Shown here: piece after piece, positions 1 through 5,872 of the stretch
How the letters are laid out: each line of letters begins with the position of its first letter
How positions within the stretch are numbered: position 1 is the first letter of the stretch
NCBI GenBank assembly: GCA_022360355.1
Contig: JAKSCY010000444.1
Span: forward strand, 1-5,872
Reading direction: 5' to 3'
Source: Chlorobiales bacterium
GTDB lineage: Bacteria > Bacteroidota > Chlorobiia > Chlorobiales > Chlorobiaceae
DNA length: 5,872 nt
Made by a program: the position numbers and the translations under genes
Notes under the pieces: generated by a model
The model's input: the letters and a program-made list of their open reading frames with translations, nothing else
Database searches by the model: none
Told to the model about the DNA's origin: nothing

Positions 1-498
1 CTGATACTTCTCGGCGGGGGGCTTTTTCTGTTGGCCAAAAGCACTCATGAGATTCATCACAGCCTCGAAGGCGACGGACATACAACACAAAAGTCCGGCA
101 CAATGAGTCTTGCATCGGCGCTTGTACAGATTGCACTCATCGACATTGTTTTCTCCCTCGACTCGGTTATTACCGCCGTCGGTCTGGCTGAAGAAGTTGG
201 CGTAATGATTACCGCCATTGTGATCTCGATTGTCATCATGATACTTGCCGCAAAATCCATCAATGACTTTGTCGATCGACACCCTACGATCAAAATGCTT
301 GCCCTGAGTTTTCTTATTCTTGTCGGAGTAACGCTTGTTGCCGAAGGCGCCGGTTTCGAGTTTCCGAAGGGCTACATCTATTTTGCAATGGCCTTTTCCG
401 TCAGCGTTGAAATGCTCAACCTCCGTTTGCGGAAAAAACAGGCCGAACCGGTTCACCTGCGCAAGTCCCCTGCCCTTGAACCTGTCGAGGAGCAATAG
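1..498 (+). CDS. TerC/YgdQ-family integral membrane protein, C-terminal part (5' end outside window)
   Basis: The frame is open from base 1, upstream of the TTG at 31, so the gene starts outside the window; 165 residues are visible, ending at TAG. Seen: the end of one hydrophobic segment (visible residues 1-12), then a His/Glu-rich loop (KSTHEIHHSLEG), then membrane segments at about 38-62, 68-84, 98-115 and 122-138, and a short charged tail. The segment DIVFSLDSVITAVGL carries two aspartates (D48, D54) typical of the TerC half-repeat, and HPTIKMLALSFLILVG and PKGYIYFAMAFS are also family-like. From memory it resembles E. coli YgdQ, about 237 residues, so roughly 75-80 N-terminal residues are missing. 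Family knowledge: TerC proteins are inner-membrane proteins linked to metal (notably manganese) export or metalation of exported proteins, and to tellurite resistance. The substrate here is unknown. The next gene begins 93 bases downstream on the same strand. Confidence 0.9.
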   Translation: MILLGGGLFLLAKSTHEIHHSLEGDGHTTQKSGTMSLASALVQIALIDIVFSLDSVITAVGLAEEVGVMITAIVISIVIMILAAKSINDFVDRHPTIKMLALSFLILVGVTLVAEGAGFEFPKGYIYFAMAFSVSVEMLNLRLRKKQAEPVHLRKSPALEPVEEQ

Positions 499-511
499 AT
501 TGTACATGTGT

Positions 512-543
512 AACGGAACCGACAATACTGTCAGGACGTTTTT
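512..543 (+). terminator. Weak terminator-like hairpin with T run after the terC-type gene
   Basis: The 93-base gap between the TerC-type gene and the protease gene holds an imperfect inverted repeat: AACG (512-515) pairs with CGTT (537-540), and CC-GACA (519-524) pairs with TGTC-a-GG (529-535) around the loop ATAC, with a small internal mismatch and one bulged A. A run of five T (539-543) follows and overlaps the last stem bases. The shape is that of a leaky intrinsic terminator, but the stem is interrupted and AT-rich, so it may only attenuate or may be chance. If real, the protease gene needs its own promoter; I could not find convincing -35/-10 boxes. Confidence 0.3.
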
Positions 544-577
544 CATTGGATAAGCCGTGTGTTTCAACCAGAGAAGA

Positions 578-583
578 AAGGAG
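578..583 (+). promoter_or_regulatory. Ribosome-binding site that fixes the protease start at ATG 592
   Basis: AAGGAG lies 8 bases before ATG 592, an ideal Shine-Dalgarno arrangement. An in-frame GTG at 559 would lengthen the protein by 11 residues ([11 protein letters not shown]), but then the Shine-Dalgarno would lie inside the coding region and no comparable site precedes the GTG. The start at 592 is therefore preferred. Confidence 0.85.
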
Positions 584-591
584 CCCGCATC

Positions 592-3021
592 ATGCCAACA
601 CCCGCACCCCTCAATCCTGAAGAACTTTACATTCAATGCGACCCTGACAGCTTTTCTTTTGCGAGTACCGAAGACCTCGACGGAGAAATAAAAATTTCCG
701 GACAGGAAAGGGCACAGGAAGCTATTCGTTTCGGCGTCGGCATGAAGCACAACGGGTTCAACATTTTCGCTCTTGGCCCTGCCGGCACCGGCAAACAAAC
801 AACCCTCGAACAGTATCTTCGGGAGACAGCTTCCGGGGAAGCTGTTCCCGAAGACTGGTGCTATGTGTATAATTTTGAAAACATGCGCCAACCCTGCGCT
901 ATCAGCATGCCTGCCGGTAAAGCCTGCATTTTCCGCCATGACATGGAACATCTCATCGAAGGGCTGCTAACGGTTATTCCCGGCGCTTTCAGCAGCGAAG
1001 AGTACCAGGAACAGGAAAAAAACATCAAGGAGCAGCTTAACGAACGGCAGGCATCGGAAATCGAGGCCCTTGAAAAAAAAGCTGCCGAAAAAAATATCGC
1101 ACTTATCAGAACACCCTCGGGATTTGCTTTTGCTCCGATAAAAAAAGGAGAAGTAGTAAATGCCGAAGAGTTCATGCGCCTGAAACCCGAAGAAAAAGAA
1201 ACCATCGAAAAGGAGATCAGCACACTCAAGGAATCCATGCAGTCCATTATGATGCAGATTCCGAAGTGGCAAAGTGAAACGCAGGAAAAACTCAAGGAAC
1301 TCAATCAGCAGATAGCCACTTTTGCCGCCAAGCCTCTTTTTGCTGAACTGAAAACAAAATACCAGGATCACAAGGTTGTCACTGCATACCTCAAGGACGT
1401 CGAAAAGGACGTTGTTGAAAACTTCGGGCAGTTTCTTGAAAAAGAATCGCCCCCGCCGCAAATGCTCTTTCTGCCCGGGCAGGGAAAAAACACCGGGAAC
1501 AGAAGCCTTAACCATTACCGGGTCAACGTTGTTATCGATAACAGCAAGACTGAAGGGGCACCGGTGATCTATGAAGACAAACCTTCAATCCAGAACCTTG
1601 TAGGAGACATAGAGCACCTGGCCCAGATGGGCACCCTCGTCACCGATTTCACCCTGATTAAACCGGGAGCACTTCACCAGGCTAACGGGGGGTACCTGAT
1701 TCTCAGTGCAAGACGTCTTCTTCTTGAACCGCTTGCCTACGAGGCCCTGAAAAAAGCGATCAGAACCCGACAGATCCGGATCGAATCACTTGCGCAGCTT
1801 TACGGAATGGCAAGCACGGTATCTCTTGATCCGGAACCGGTCCCACTCGACACGAAAATCATTCTTCTGGGCGAACGAAGCCTTTACTATCTTCTCAGCG
1901 CACGCGACCCTGATTTTGACGAGTTGTTCAAGGTTGCCGCCGATTTTGACGACGAGATGGAAAGAAATCAGAACAGCCATCTTTCATACGCCGGGTTTGT
2001 CAGCTCAATTGTCAATCGTGAAAAACTGAGGCATCTCGACAAATATGCTGTTGCCCGCATGATCGAATACGGATCGAGGCTTTCGGGCGATTCCGGCAAA
2101 CTCTCCACGCATATCCAGAGCATCACTGATCTTGTCAACGAATCAGACTATTATGCAACGAAAAACAACCATGACCTGATTACCCGTGAAGACGTCCAGC
2201 AAGCAATAGATGCGAGAAGATACCGTGCAGGACGTATTCCGGAAAAAATACAGGACGCTATTCTTCAGAACACCATCCTCATTGACACGGAATCGGAAAA
2301 GGTCGGCCAGATCAACGGCTTGTCTGTCTATATGCTCGGAAACCAGAGCTTCGGAAAACCGAGCCGTATAACAACCCGAATAAAAATGGGAAAAGGAGAA
2401 GTCATCGATATTGAACGGGAAGTTGAAATGGGAGGGCCGATCCATTCGAAAGGGGTCATGATCCTTTCCGGCTTCCTCGGCGGCAGATTTGGCGGGGAGC
2501 AGCCGCTGTCGCTTTCGGCTACCCTTGTTTTCGAACAATCATACGGTGGTGTAGATGGAGACAGTGCCTCATCAGCCGAATTGTACGCGCTGCTATCCGC
2601 CATTTCGGGAAAACCGATTAAACAATGTTTCGCCGTAACCGGATCTGTCAATCAGTATGGAGAGATACAGGCAATCGGTGGGGTAAATGAAAAAATCGAG
2701 GGCTTTTTTGACCTCTGTAAAGAGAGGGGCCTGACAGGACAGCAAGGCGTGCTTATACCGGCAGCAAACACAAGAAACCTTATGCTTCGTGACGATGTCG
2801 TCAATGCTGTGAAAGAAAACAAATTCTCCATCTATCCCGTAAAGCATGTCGACGAGGGAATAGAAATACTGACCGGTGTCCCCGCAGGAATACAGCTTGA
2901 AGACGGCGGTTATCCCGAAGAGACAATCAACGGACTTGCCGTCCAAAGACTTAAATCCATGGCTGAAAAACAGAAAAAGCAATCGGACAACTCGAGCAAC
3001 AATAACCCGAAGGAATCATGA
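592..3021 (+). CDS. Lon-like ATP-dependent protease (AAA_32 / LonB-type, peptidase S16)
   Basis: 809 residues counted from ATG 592, within the size I recall for this Lon-like group (about 800). Order: an N-terminal AAA+ part with Walker A GPAGTGKQ (62-69); a charged, coiled-coil-prone insertion (about 135-240); the core block PVIYEDKPS (about 324-332) and [13 protein letters not shown] (to 371), where Walker B should lie; a helical AAA+ lid; a Lon protease domain (about 573-763); and a polar, Asn/Lys/Ser-rich tail. The catalytic dyad is visible: Ser658 in DGDSAS and Lys701 in GGVNEKIEG. Their 43-residue spacing equals Ser679-Lys722 of E. coli Lon. The N-terminal substrate domain of classical LonA is absent. 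Known: such enzymes use ATP to unfold and degrade damaged or regulatory proteins; the insertion probably handles substrate. Inferred: cytosolic, since no signal or membrane segment is seen. Its stop overlaps the Usp start, so the two are probably translated together. The segment expected to hold Walker B lacks acidic residues. Confidence 0.95.
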   Translation: MPTPAPLNPEELYIQCDPDSFSFASTEDLDGEIKISGQERAQEAIRFGVGMKHNGFNIFALGPAGTGKQTTLEQYLRETASGEAVPEDWCYVYNFENMRQPCAISMPAGKACIFRHDMEHLIEGLLTVIPGAFSSEEYQEQEKNIKEQLNERQASEIEALEKKAAEKNIALIRTPSGFAFAPIKKGEVVNAEEFMRLKPEEKETIEKEISTLKESMQSIMMQIPKWQSETQEKLKELNQQIATFAAKPLFAELKTKYQDHKVVTAYLKDVEKDVVENFGQFLEKESPPPQMLFLPGQGKNTGNRSLNHYRVNVVIDNSKTEGAPVIYEDKPSIQNLVGDIEHLAQMGTLVTDFTLIKPGALHQANGGYLILSARRLLLEPLAYEALKKAIRTRQIRIESLAQLYGMASTVSLDPEPVPLDTKIILLGERSLYYLLSARDPDFDELFKVAADFDDEMERNQNSHLSYAGFVSSIVNREKLRHLDKYAVARMIEYGSRLSGDSGKLSTHIQSITDLVNESDYYATKNNHDLITREDVQQAIDARRYRAGRIPEKIQDAILQNTILIDTESEKVGQINGLSVYMLGNQSFGKPSRITTRIKMGKGEVIDIEREVEMGGPIHSKGVMILSGFLGGRFGGEQPLSLSATLVFEQSYGGVDGDSASSAELYALLSAISGKPIKQCFAVTGSVNQYGEIQAIGGVNEKIEGFFDLCKERGLTGQQGVLIPAANTRNLMLRDDVVNAVKENKFSIYPVKHVDEGIEILTGVPAGIQLEDGGYPEETINGLAVQRLKSMAEKQKKQSDNSSNNNPKES

Positions 3022-3872
3022 CCGGGCCACCAAAAAAACTTACCATAAAAAGAATTGCCGTAGCGATCGACTGTTCCCCACACAGCCGAGCGTCATTGTC
3101 TGCAGCCGCCGAGATAGCCGGACTGCTACAAGCCGAACTGCTTGGCATATTTGTGGAAGATATTAACCTGATTCGAATGGCCGAGCTGCCGTTTTCACAG
3201 GAAATACATCTTCATACTGCACGTAGCGAACCTCTTGACTCTCTGAAACTGGAACGTCTGTTGAAACTTCAGGCAAAAGAAGCACATGAGCTTTTCATAC
3301 AAACCGCCGAACGTTTCGGTATTCCCCATACGTTCAGGAAACTTCGCGGCCTTGTTTCTGCAGAGGTATTGGCAGCTGCACTTGAAACCGATCTTCTCGC
3401 CATGGGCAGATCAGGAAGAACCCCTGTATGCCGCAAAGGACTTGGCTCAACCGCCAGAAAAGCAGTCAAGGAAGCAAAAACCAACATATTGCTGACCAAG
3501 TCAGGCTTTACTGTCAACAGCCCTTTGCTTGTTATCTATGACGGCTCCCCTGGAGCAAAACGTGCACTTGAAACAGCACTTGGCCTTGCTCGCCGGGAAA
3601 CCGTGCTGCATGTATTTCTTGTTGGACAGAACGCCCGGAAACATGCCGTCCTGAGGGAAGAAGCTGAAATGATTATCGGTGAGAGAACGGCGAAAGTTGA
3701 GTTCCATATGATTCCCTGGACAGACAGCACCATGCTCGCACAGTGTATACACATGACGGAACCGGGCCTGCTTGTTCTGAGTGACAACACGGAAACAGTA
3801 GACCCTGAAATCGTTTACAGGCTGATCGATACAACCGATTATCCTGTCCTGCTGGTCAGAGACTCCAGGTAA
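3018..3872 (+). CDS. Universal stress protein, tandem UspA domains (one with ATP-binding motif, one degenerate)
   Basis: 284 residues, about twice a single Usp (140-160). Domain 1 (about 9-160) opens with [13 protein letters not shown], where D18 is the usual nucleotide-contacting acid, and ends with [16 protein letters not shown] (130-145), an exact G-2X-G-9X-G-[ST] ATP-binding motif. Domain 2 (about 168-281) opens with [16 protein letters not shown] (D175) and ends with YPVLLVRD, but has no G-2X-G-9X-G motif where one is expected (SDNTETVDP). Probably one half binds nucleotide and the other is structural, as in other tandem Usps. The sequence [11 protein letters not shown]...[10 protein letters not shown] after strand 2 is a feature I associate with a tandem Usp subgroup common in proteobacteria. 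Soluble, cytosolic. The start ATG overlaps the protease TGA (ATGA), with AAGGA at 3010-3014 only three bases before it, so translation is likely coupled. Role beyond stress survival cannot be read from sequence. Confidence 0.93.
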   Translation: MTGPPKKLTIKRIAVAIDCSPHSRASLSAAAEIAGLLQAELLGIFVEDINLIRMAELPFSQEIHLHTARSEPLDSLKLERLLKLQAKEAHELFIQTAERFGIPHTFRKLRGLVSAEVLAAALETDLLAMGRSGRTPVCRKGLGSTARKAVKEAKTNILLTKSGFTVNSPLLVIYDGSPGAKRALETALGLARRETVLHVFLVGQNARKHAVLREEAEMIIGERTAKVEFHMIPWTDSTMLAQCIHMTEPGLLVLSDNTETVDPEIVYRLIDTTDYPVLLVRDSR

Positions 3873-3897
3873 ACCAAAGGGACCTCCACACCCGAGC

Positions 3898-4236
3898 CTA
3901 CCGGTAACGCCAGTGACCGGGAATCCACCTGCCGCTTGGAGTCCTGTGACCTGGCACCCATTTTGTGCCTTTTCGTGGCGAGCGGAGCTTTTTCCAATGT
4001 CCGGGCACCCAGTCTCCGTAACGATTATAATGACCGGAAATCCAGACTTTGCTGTGTCGTGGAGGACCCACATACTTCCAGTGGCCGTGGATAAATACTC
4101 CTTTTGGGGTCGTGTACGGGGCAACCCACACAAAATCAGGCCCGGGCCTTACAGGACGGTTGACAACACAGGACTGAAGAGGAAGGATTACGATCAGACT
4201 CGTAATACACAGCAGAATTCTCAGTGACTTTTTCAT
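3898..4236 (-). CDS. Small GHW-repeat (YXWGXW/WXXGXW-like) lipoprotein
   Basis: 112 residues. The N-terminus is a lipoprotein signal: MKKSLR, a hydrophobic core (ILLCITSLIVILPL), then LQSC with the presumed lipidated Cys23; Gln at -2 is slightly off the lipobox consensus. The mature part is very basic and aromatic and is built of five short units around W-[VI]-x-G-H-[WY]: the GH pairs sit at 51-52, 68-69, 79-80, 96-97 and 107-108, four of them followed by W or Y (the fourth by R). This matches the YXWGXW/WXXGXW repeat type (Pfam PF12779 as I recall), found in many Gram-negative envelope proteins of unknown role. Predicted periplasmic, anchored in the outer or inner membrane. GGAGG at 4242-4246 lies 5 bases before the ATG and supports the start. 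It converges on the Usp gene with 25 bases between stops, and lies 148 bases downstream of the RNA methyltransferase gene; it may have its own promoter. Repeats of His and Trp could bind metal or glycan, but that is guesswork. Confidence 0.85.
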   Translation of the reverse strand: MKKSLRILLCITSLIVILPLQSCVVNRPVRPGPDFVWVAPYTTPKGVFIHGHWKYVGPPRHSKVWISGHYNRYGDWVPGHWKKLRSPRKGTKWVPGHRTPSGRWIPGHWRYR

Positions 4237-4247
4237 GCATGCCTCCG

Positions 4248-4267
4248 CATATTGCTATTCATATTGC
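4248..4267 (-). repeat. 8-base direct repeat just upstream of the lipoprotein ribosome-binding site
   Basis: On the - strand the octamer GCAATATG occurs twice with a 4-base spacer (+ strand CATATTGC at 4248-4255 and 4260-4267), i.e. a 12-base period, immediately upstream of the GGAGG that serves the lipoprotein gene. The position suits an operator or a 5' UTR element, and the AT-rich core could overlap a -10 region. I see no good sigma-70 -35 partner. It could also be chance. Confidence 0.35.
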
Positions 4268-4324
4268 CTACGATGCAAGATAAAGAAAACAGCAGATACA
4301 GAACACTGTGCAAATGCTCAACTC

Positions 4325-4386
4325 AAAGGCACCACTATTAATAACCAACACAGCTATCGAAGCGCGGAACAAATAGAGGTGCCCTT
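4325..4386 (-). terminator. Long imperfect inverted repeat after the RNA methyltransferase stop
   Basis: GGCACC (4328-4333) pairs with GGTGCC (4378-4383), and inside it CTATT (4335-4339) pairs with AATAG (4372-4376), separated by a single A/A mismatch: 11 of 12 stem positions pair, closing a 32-base loop. Two more A-T pairs outside reach into the methyltransferase stop codon. On the - strand the distal arm is followed only by TTTGAGTT, so the U run is short. Likely a 3' end structure (terminator or exonuclease barrier) for the methyltransferase transcript; the large loop is unusual for a simple intrinsic terminator. The rest of the 148-base gap (4237-4384) has no gene that I can see. Confidence 0.5.
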
Positions 4387-5191
4387 AAAACAGCGTCAGT
4401 TTCGCGAGAAATATTCCCGTAGAGACTGCAGCGTTCAGCGACTCGATCCCCTGGCCGGTTATGCCACGGGGTATGGTTATATGATGATCGGCCATCCGCA
4501 AAACCGGTTTACTGACACCATTCGCCTCGTTGCCGATGACCAGGACCATTCTGTCAGGCCGTGCATCATAATTACGGAAGTCCCGCCCCTGCAGTGACGA
4601 ACAGAAAATCCCGAACCCTGAACGCTGCATTTGCTCAAGCTCTCTCTGAAGATTGTCAACGCTGTAATGATTCAAACAGAAAACGCTTCCCGCACCGGCC
4701 CTGATTGCTTTCGGATTATATCTGTCCGCTGTCCCCGGACCGCACAAGAGAGCAGAAACACCGAACCATGCCGCTGTCCTGAGAATAGTACCGACGTTTC
4801 CGGGGTCCTGTACATCATCGAGTGCCAAAACCAGCGTTTTACCCTCTGAAACCGAAGAAACCGTCTGGACTCCCGGGCCTTTCTGCTGGGCGAAAACACC
4901 TACAATACCCTGAGCGGTAGATGTCCCCGAAAGCCTCTTTCCCTCCTCCGGGTCTATCAGGAAAATCTTTCCCCTTAAATGTTCTTTGTGCGGGATATTG
5001 CGTAACTGATCAGGTTCTACAAACAGTGCGCTGAGGTAGCCGTTGTCAGGCATGTGGCGCAACAGTTCAGTAACAGTACGCAACCCTTCGGCAAGAAACA
5101 GACCCTCCCTGTCCCGGAATTTTTTCTGCTGAAGTTTTGCGAAACGTCCTATCTGACCTTTAGCGGCGTGCGGATAGAGCTCAGCCGTCAT
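4385..5191 (-). CDS. TrmH/SpoU-family RNA 2'-O-ribose methyltransferase
   Basis: 268 residues, normal for this family. The N-terminal part (about 10-105) is the small substrate-binding domain: KLQQKKFRDREGLFLAEGLRTVTE is the typical 'reading the RNA' start, and GTSTAQGIVGVF closes it. The C-terminal SPOUT (alpha/beta knot) domain holds all three motifs: motif 1 DDVQDPGNVGTILRTA (125-140, with Asn132 and Arg138), motif 2 VLVIGNEANGVS (216-227, with Glu222), and motif 3 ITIPRGITGQGIESLNAAVS (238-257, with Ser251 and Asn253). These form the S-adenosylmethionine-binding knot, so the enzyme should be active. It transfers a methyl group to a ribose 2'-OH in rRNA or tRNA; motifs alone do not tell which nucleotide (RlmB-, TsnR- or TrmH-like). 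The ATG overlaps the upstream gene's TGA (ATGA), with AGGA only one base away, so translation probably depends on coupling. A stem-loop follows its stop. Confidence 0.93.
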   Translation of the reverse strand: MTAELYPHAAKGQIGRFAKLQQKKFRDREGLFLAEGLRTVTELLRHMPDNGYLSALFVEPDQLRNIPHKEHLRGKIFLIDPEEGKRLSGTSTAQGIVGVFAQQKGPGVQTVSSVSEGKTLVLALDDVQDPGNVGTILRTAAWFGVSALLCGPGTADRYNPKAIRAGAGSVFCLNHYSVDNLQRELEQMQRSGFGIFCSSLQGRDFRNYDARPDRMVLVIGNEANGVSKPVLRMADHHITIPRGITGQGIESLNAAVSTGIFLAKLTLF

Positions 5192-5872
5192 TTCCTGTTG
5201 AGAGCATTTTTGAAGCGGTTGATAACATCTCCCGGTTTATGGGAAAACTCATCAGACGTCGGGGGTGCCATTCCGGTAAAATCATCCATCCTGATGTCAA
5301 GCGAACAGGATCCGTTATTATCTTCGTTCTGCGGCCTCTTTCCTGTCATTATCTGCTCCATGTACTCTTCCATCTCCTCATGATCAAGGCGCTCTCTCAA
5401 TCCGGAGTTTCCACCGGCAGCTTCGACCAGAGCCTGTCTGACGGGCTCAAGAAACTGGTTTTTATCGATTCCCTGCATATCCAGTGCATATTGAAGCCGC
5501 TTGAATGCCACGGCATCCATAGCATTTATCTTGTAAAACATCTGCTCGTATCCACCGAAACTTTCTGCTAATTTCTGCAATTGCGGATCAAGATTCTCAA
5601 AAGGATCTCTCCGGTTTTCCGGCATCACGGGACGGGAAAAAGATTCAGTCCCTGCGGACGCCGCAACGTGCTGCTCCCGCTGTGTTTTTTTCTTTTTGTT
5701 CCGCCTGCCGGGCAAAAACTCCTCATCCACCTCGTAACCATCAAGCAGCCTGCGCACTTTTTCATCTTTCATTGCACGGGCACGACGGGCAGAAACCGAT
5801 TCGATTTCAGGACGCCTGCCTTTCAGCAGGACAACACCGAACAGTACTCCAAGAGACGCAAGAAAAACGACA
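5188..5872 (-). CDS. Unrecognised membrane-anchored protein, N-terminus outside window
   Basis: I do not recognise the family. An ATG at 5772 gives 194 residues, but the frame stays open to the right edge, adding 33 residues (99 bases, 5773-5871), and no Shine-Dalgarno precedes that ATG. No ATG, GTG or TTG occurs in frame in the added stretch, so the start lies beyond the window. The added part begins with a hydrophobic stretch, VVFLASLGVLFGVVLL, followed by KGRRPEIESVSARRARA: a likely N-terminal membrane anchor with a positive, cytoplasmic flank. Next come a charged stretch with a lysine cluster (GRRNKKKK), a Pro/Ser-rich linker, a helical region (LDPQLQKLAESFGGYEQMFYKINAMDAVAFKRLQ and on to EEMEEYMEQIMTG, quoted only by its ends), and an acidic, Asn-rich linker before a basic end (NRFKNALNRK). 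Stop TGA overlaps the methyltransferase start. Function unknown; the coupling implies a common transcript. Confidence 0.75.
   Translation of the reverse strand, partial: VVFLASLGVLFGVVLLKGRRPEIESVSARRARAMKDEKVRRLLDGYEVDEEFLPGRRNKKKKTQREQHVAASAGTESFSRPVMPENRRDPFENLDPQLQKLAESFGGYEQMFYKINAMDAVAFKRLQYALDMQGIDKNQFLEPVRQALVEAAGGNSGLRERLDHEEMEEYMEQIMTGKRPQNEDNNGSCSLDIRMDDFTGMAPPTSDEFSHKPGDVINRFKNALNRK

Noticed and set aside
500..528. Possible sigma-70 promoter TTGTAC (500-505) and CAATAC (523-528) before the protease.
   Set aside because: Spacing is 17 bases, but the -10 box matches TATAAT at only two positions, and the putative hairpin covers the same bases.
559..591. In-frame GTG at 559 as the start of the protease, adding 11 residues.
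   Set aside because: AAGGAG at 578-583 is ideally spaced for ATG 592 and would otherwise lie inside the gene; there is no comparable site before the GTG.
967..1515. Long - strand open frame (182 codons) opposite the protease.
   Set aside because: It is antisense to a gene with clear motifs. Its low-complexity product (long Phe/Leu runs) comes from the mirrored Glu/Lys codons of the insertion. I saw no reason to credit it.
3873..3897. Bidirectional terminator between the convergent Usp and lipoprotein genes.
   Set aside because: Only a four-base stem (AGGT/ACCT) exists, with no T run on either side.
3501..4133. - strand frame of 210 codons spanning the end of the Usp and most of the lipoprotein gene.
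   Set aside because: It overlaps the Usp gene antisense and the lipoprotein gene in another frame; its product has no recognisable motif.
4235..4597. + strand frame of 120 codons across the lipoprotein-methyltransferase gap.
   Set aside because: Much of it is antisense to the methyltransferase motif 2-3 region, and the product shows no familiar feature.

Overview
The window is a gene-dense stretch of bacterial chromosome of about balanced base composition (by eye, roughly half G+C). Proteins and ribosome-binding sites look Gram-negative: there is a TerC-type inner-membrane protein, a Lon-like AAA+ protease of the AAA_32/LonB type, a tandem universal stress protein, and a small lipoprotein with W-x-x-G-H-W repeats. 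The combination and sequence flavour suggest a green sulfur bacterium (Chlorobiaceae, e.g. Chlorobium/Prosthecochloris). That placement is from memory of similar proteins and is only moderately sure.

Layout. Left block, + strand: the C-terminal two-thirds of a TerC/YgdQ-like membrane protein (1-498, cut by the left edge), a short gap with a weak hairpin plus T run, an 809-residue Lon-like protease (592-3021), and a two-domain UspA protein (3018-3872) whose ATG overlaps the protease stop as ATGA. Right block, - strand, read from the right edge leftward: an unrecognised membrane-anchored protein cut by the right edge (5872-5188), a TrmH/SpoU RNA 2'-O-methyltransferase (5191-4385) joined to it by another ATGA overlap, an intergenic gap holding a long imperfect inverted repeat directly after the methyltransferase stop, and a small GHW-repeat lipoprotein (4236-3898). 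The two blocks converge, with only 25 bases between the Usp and lipoprotein stops.

How the genes may work together: the protease and the Usp are almost certainly co-translated, which suggests a protein-quality/stress pair. TerC proteins handle metal ions (manganese in studied cases), but terC may be a separate transcript. The methyltransferase acts on rRNA or tRNA, and its coupled partner has no function I can name. No mobile element, CRISPR array, RNA gene or phage gene is visible. I do not see a convincing new multi-gene system. The points most worth checking are the coupled protease-Usp pair, the protease's unusual Walker B region, the right-edge gene whose reading frame continues past its first in-window ATG, and the inverted repeat at 4325-4386.
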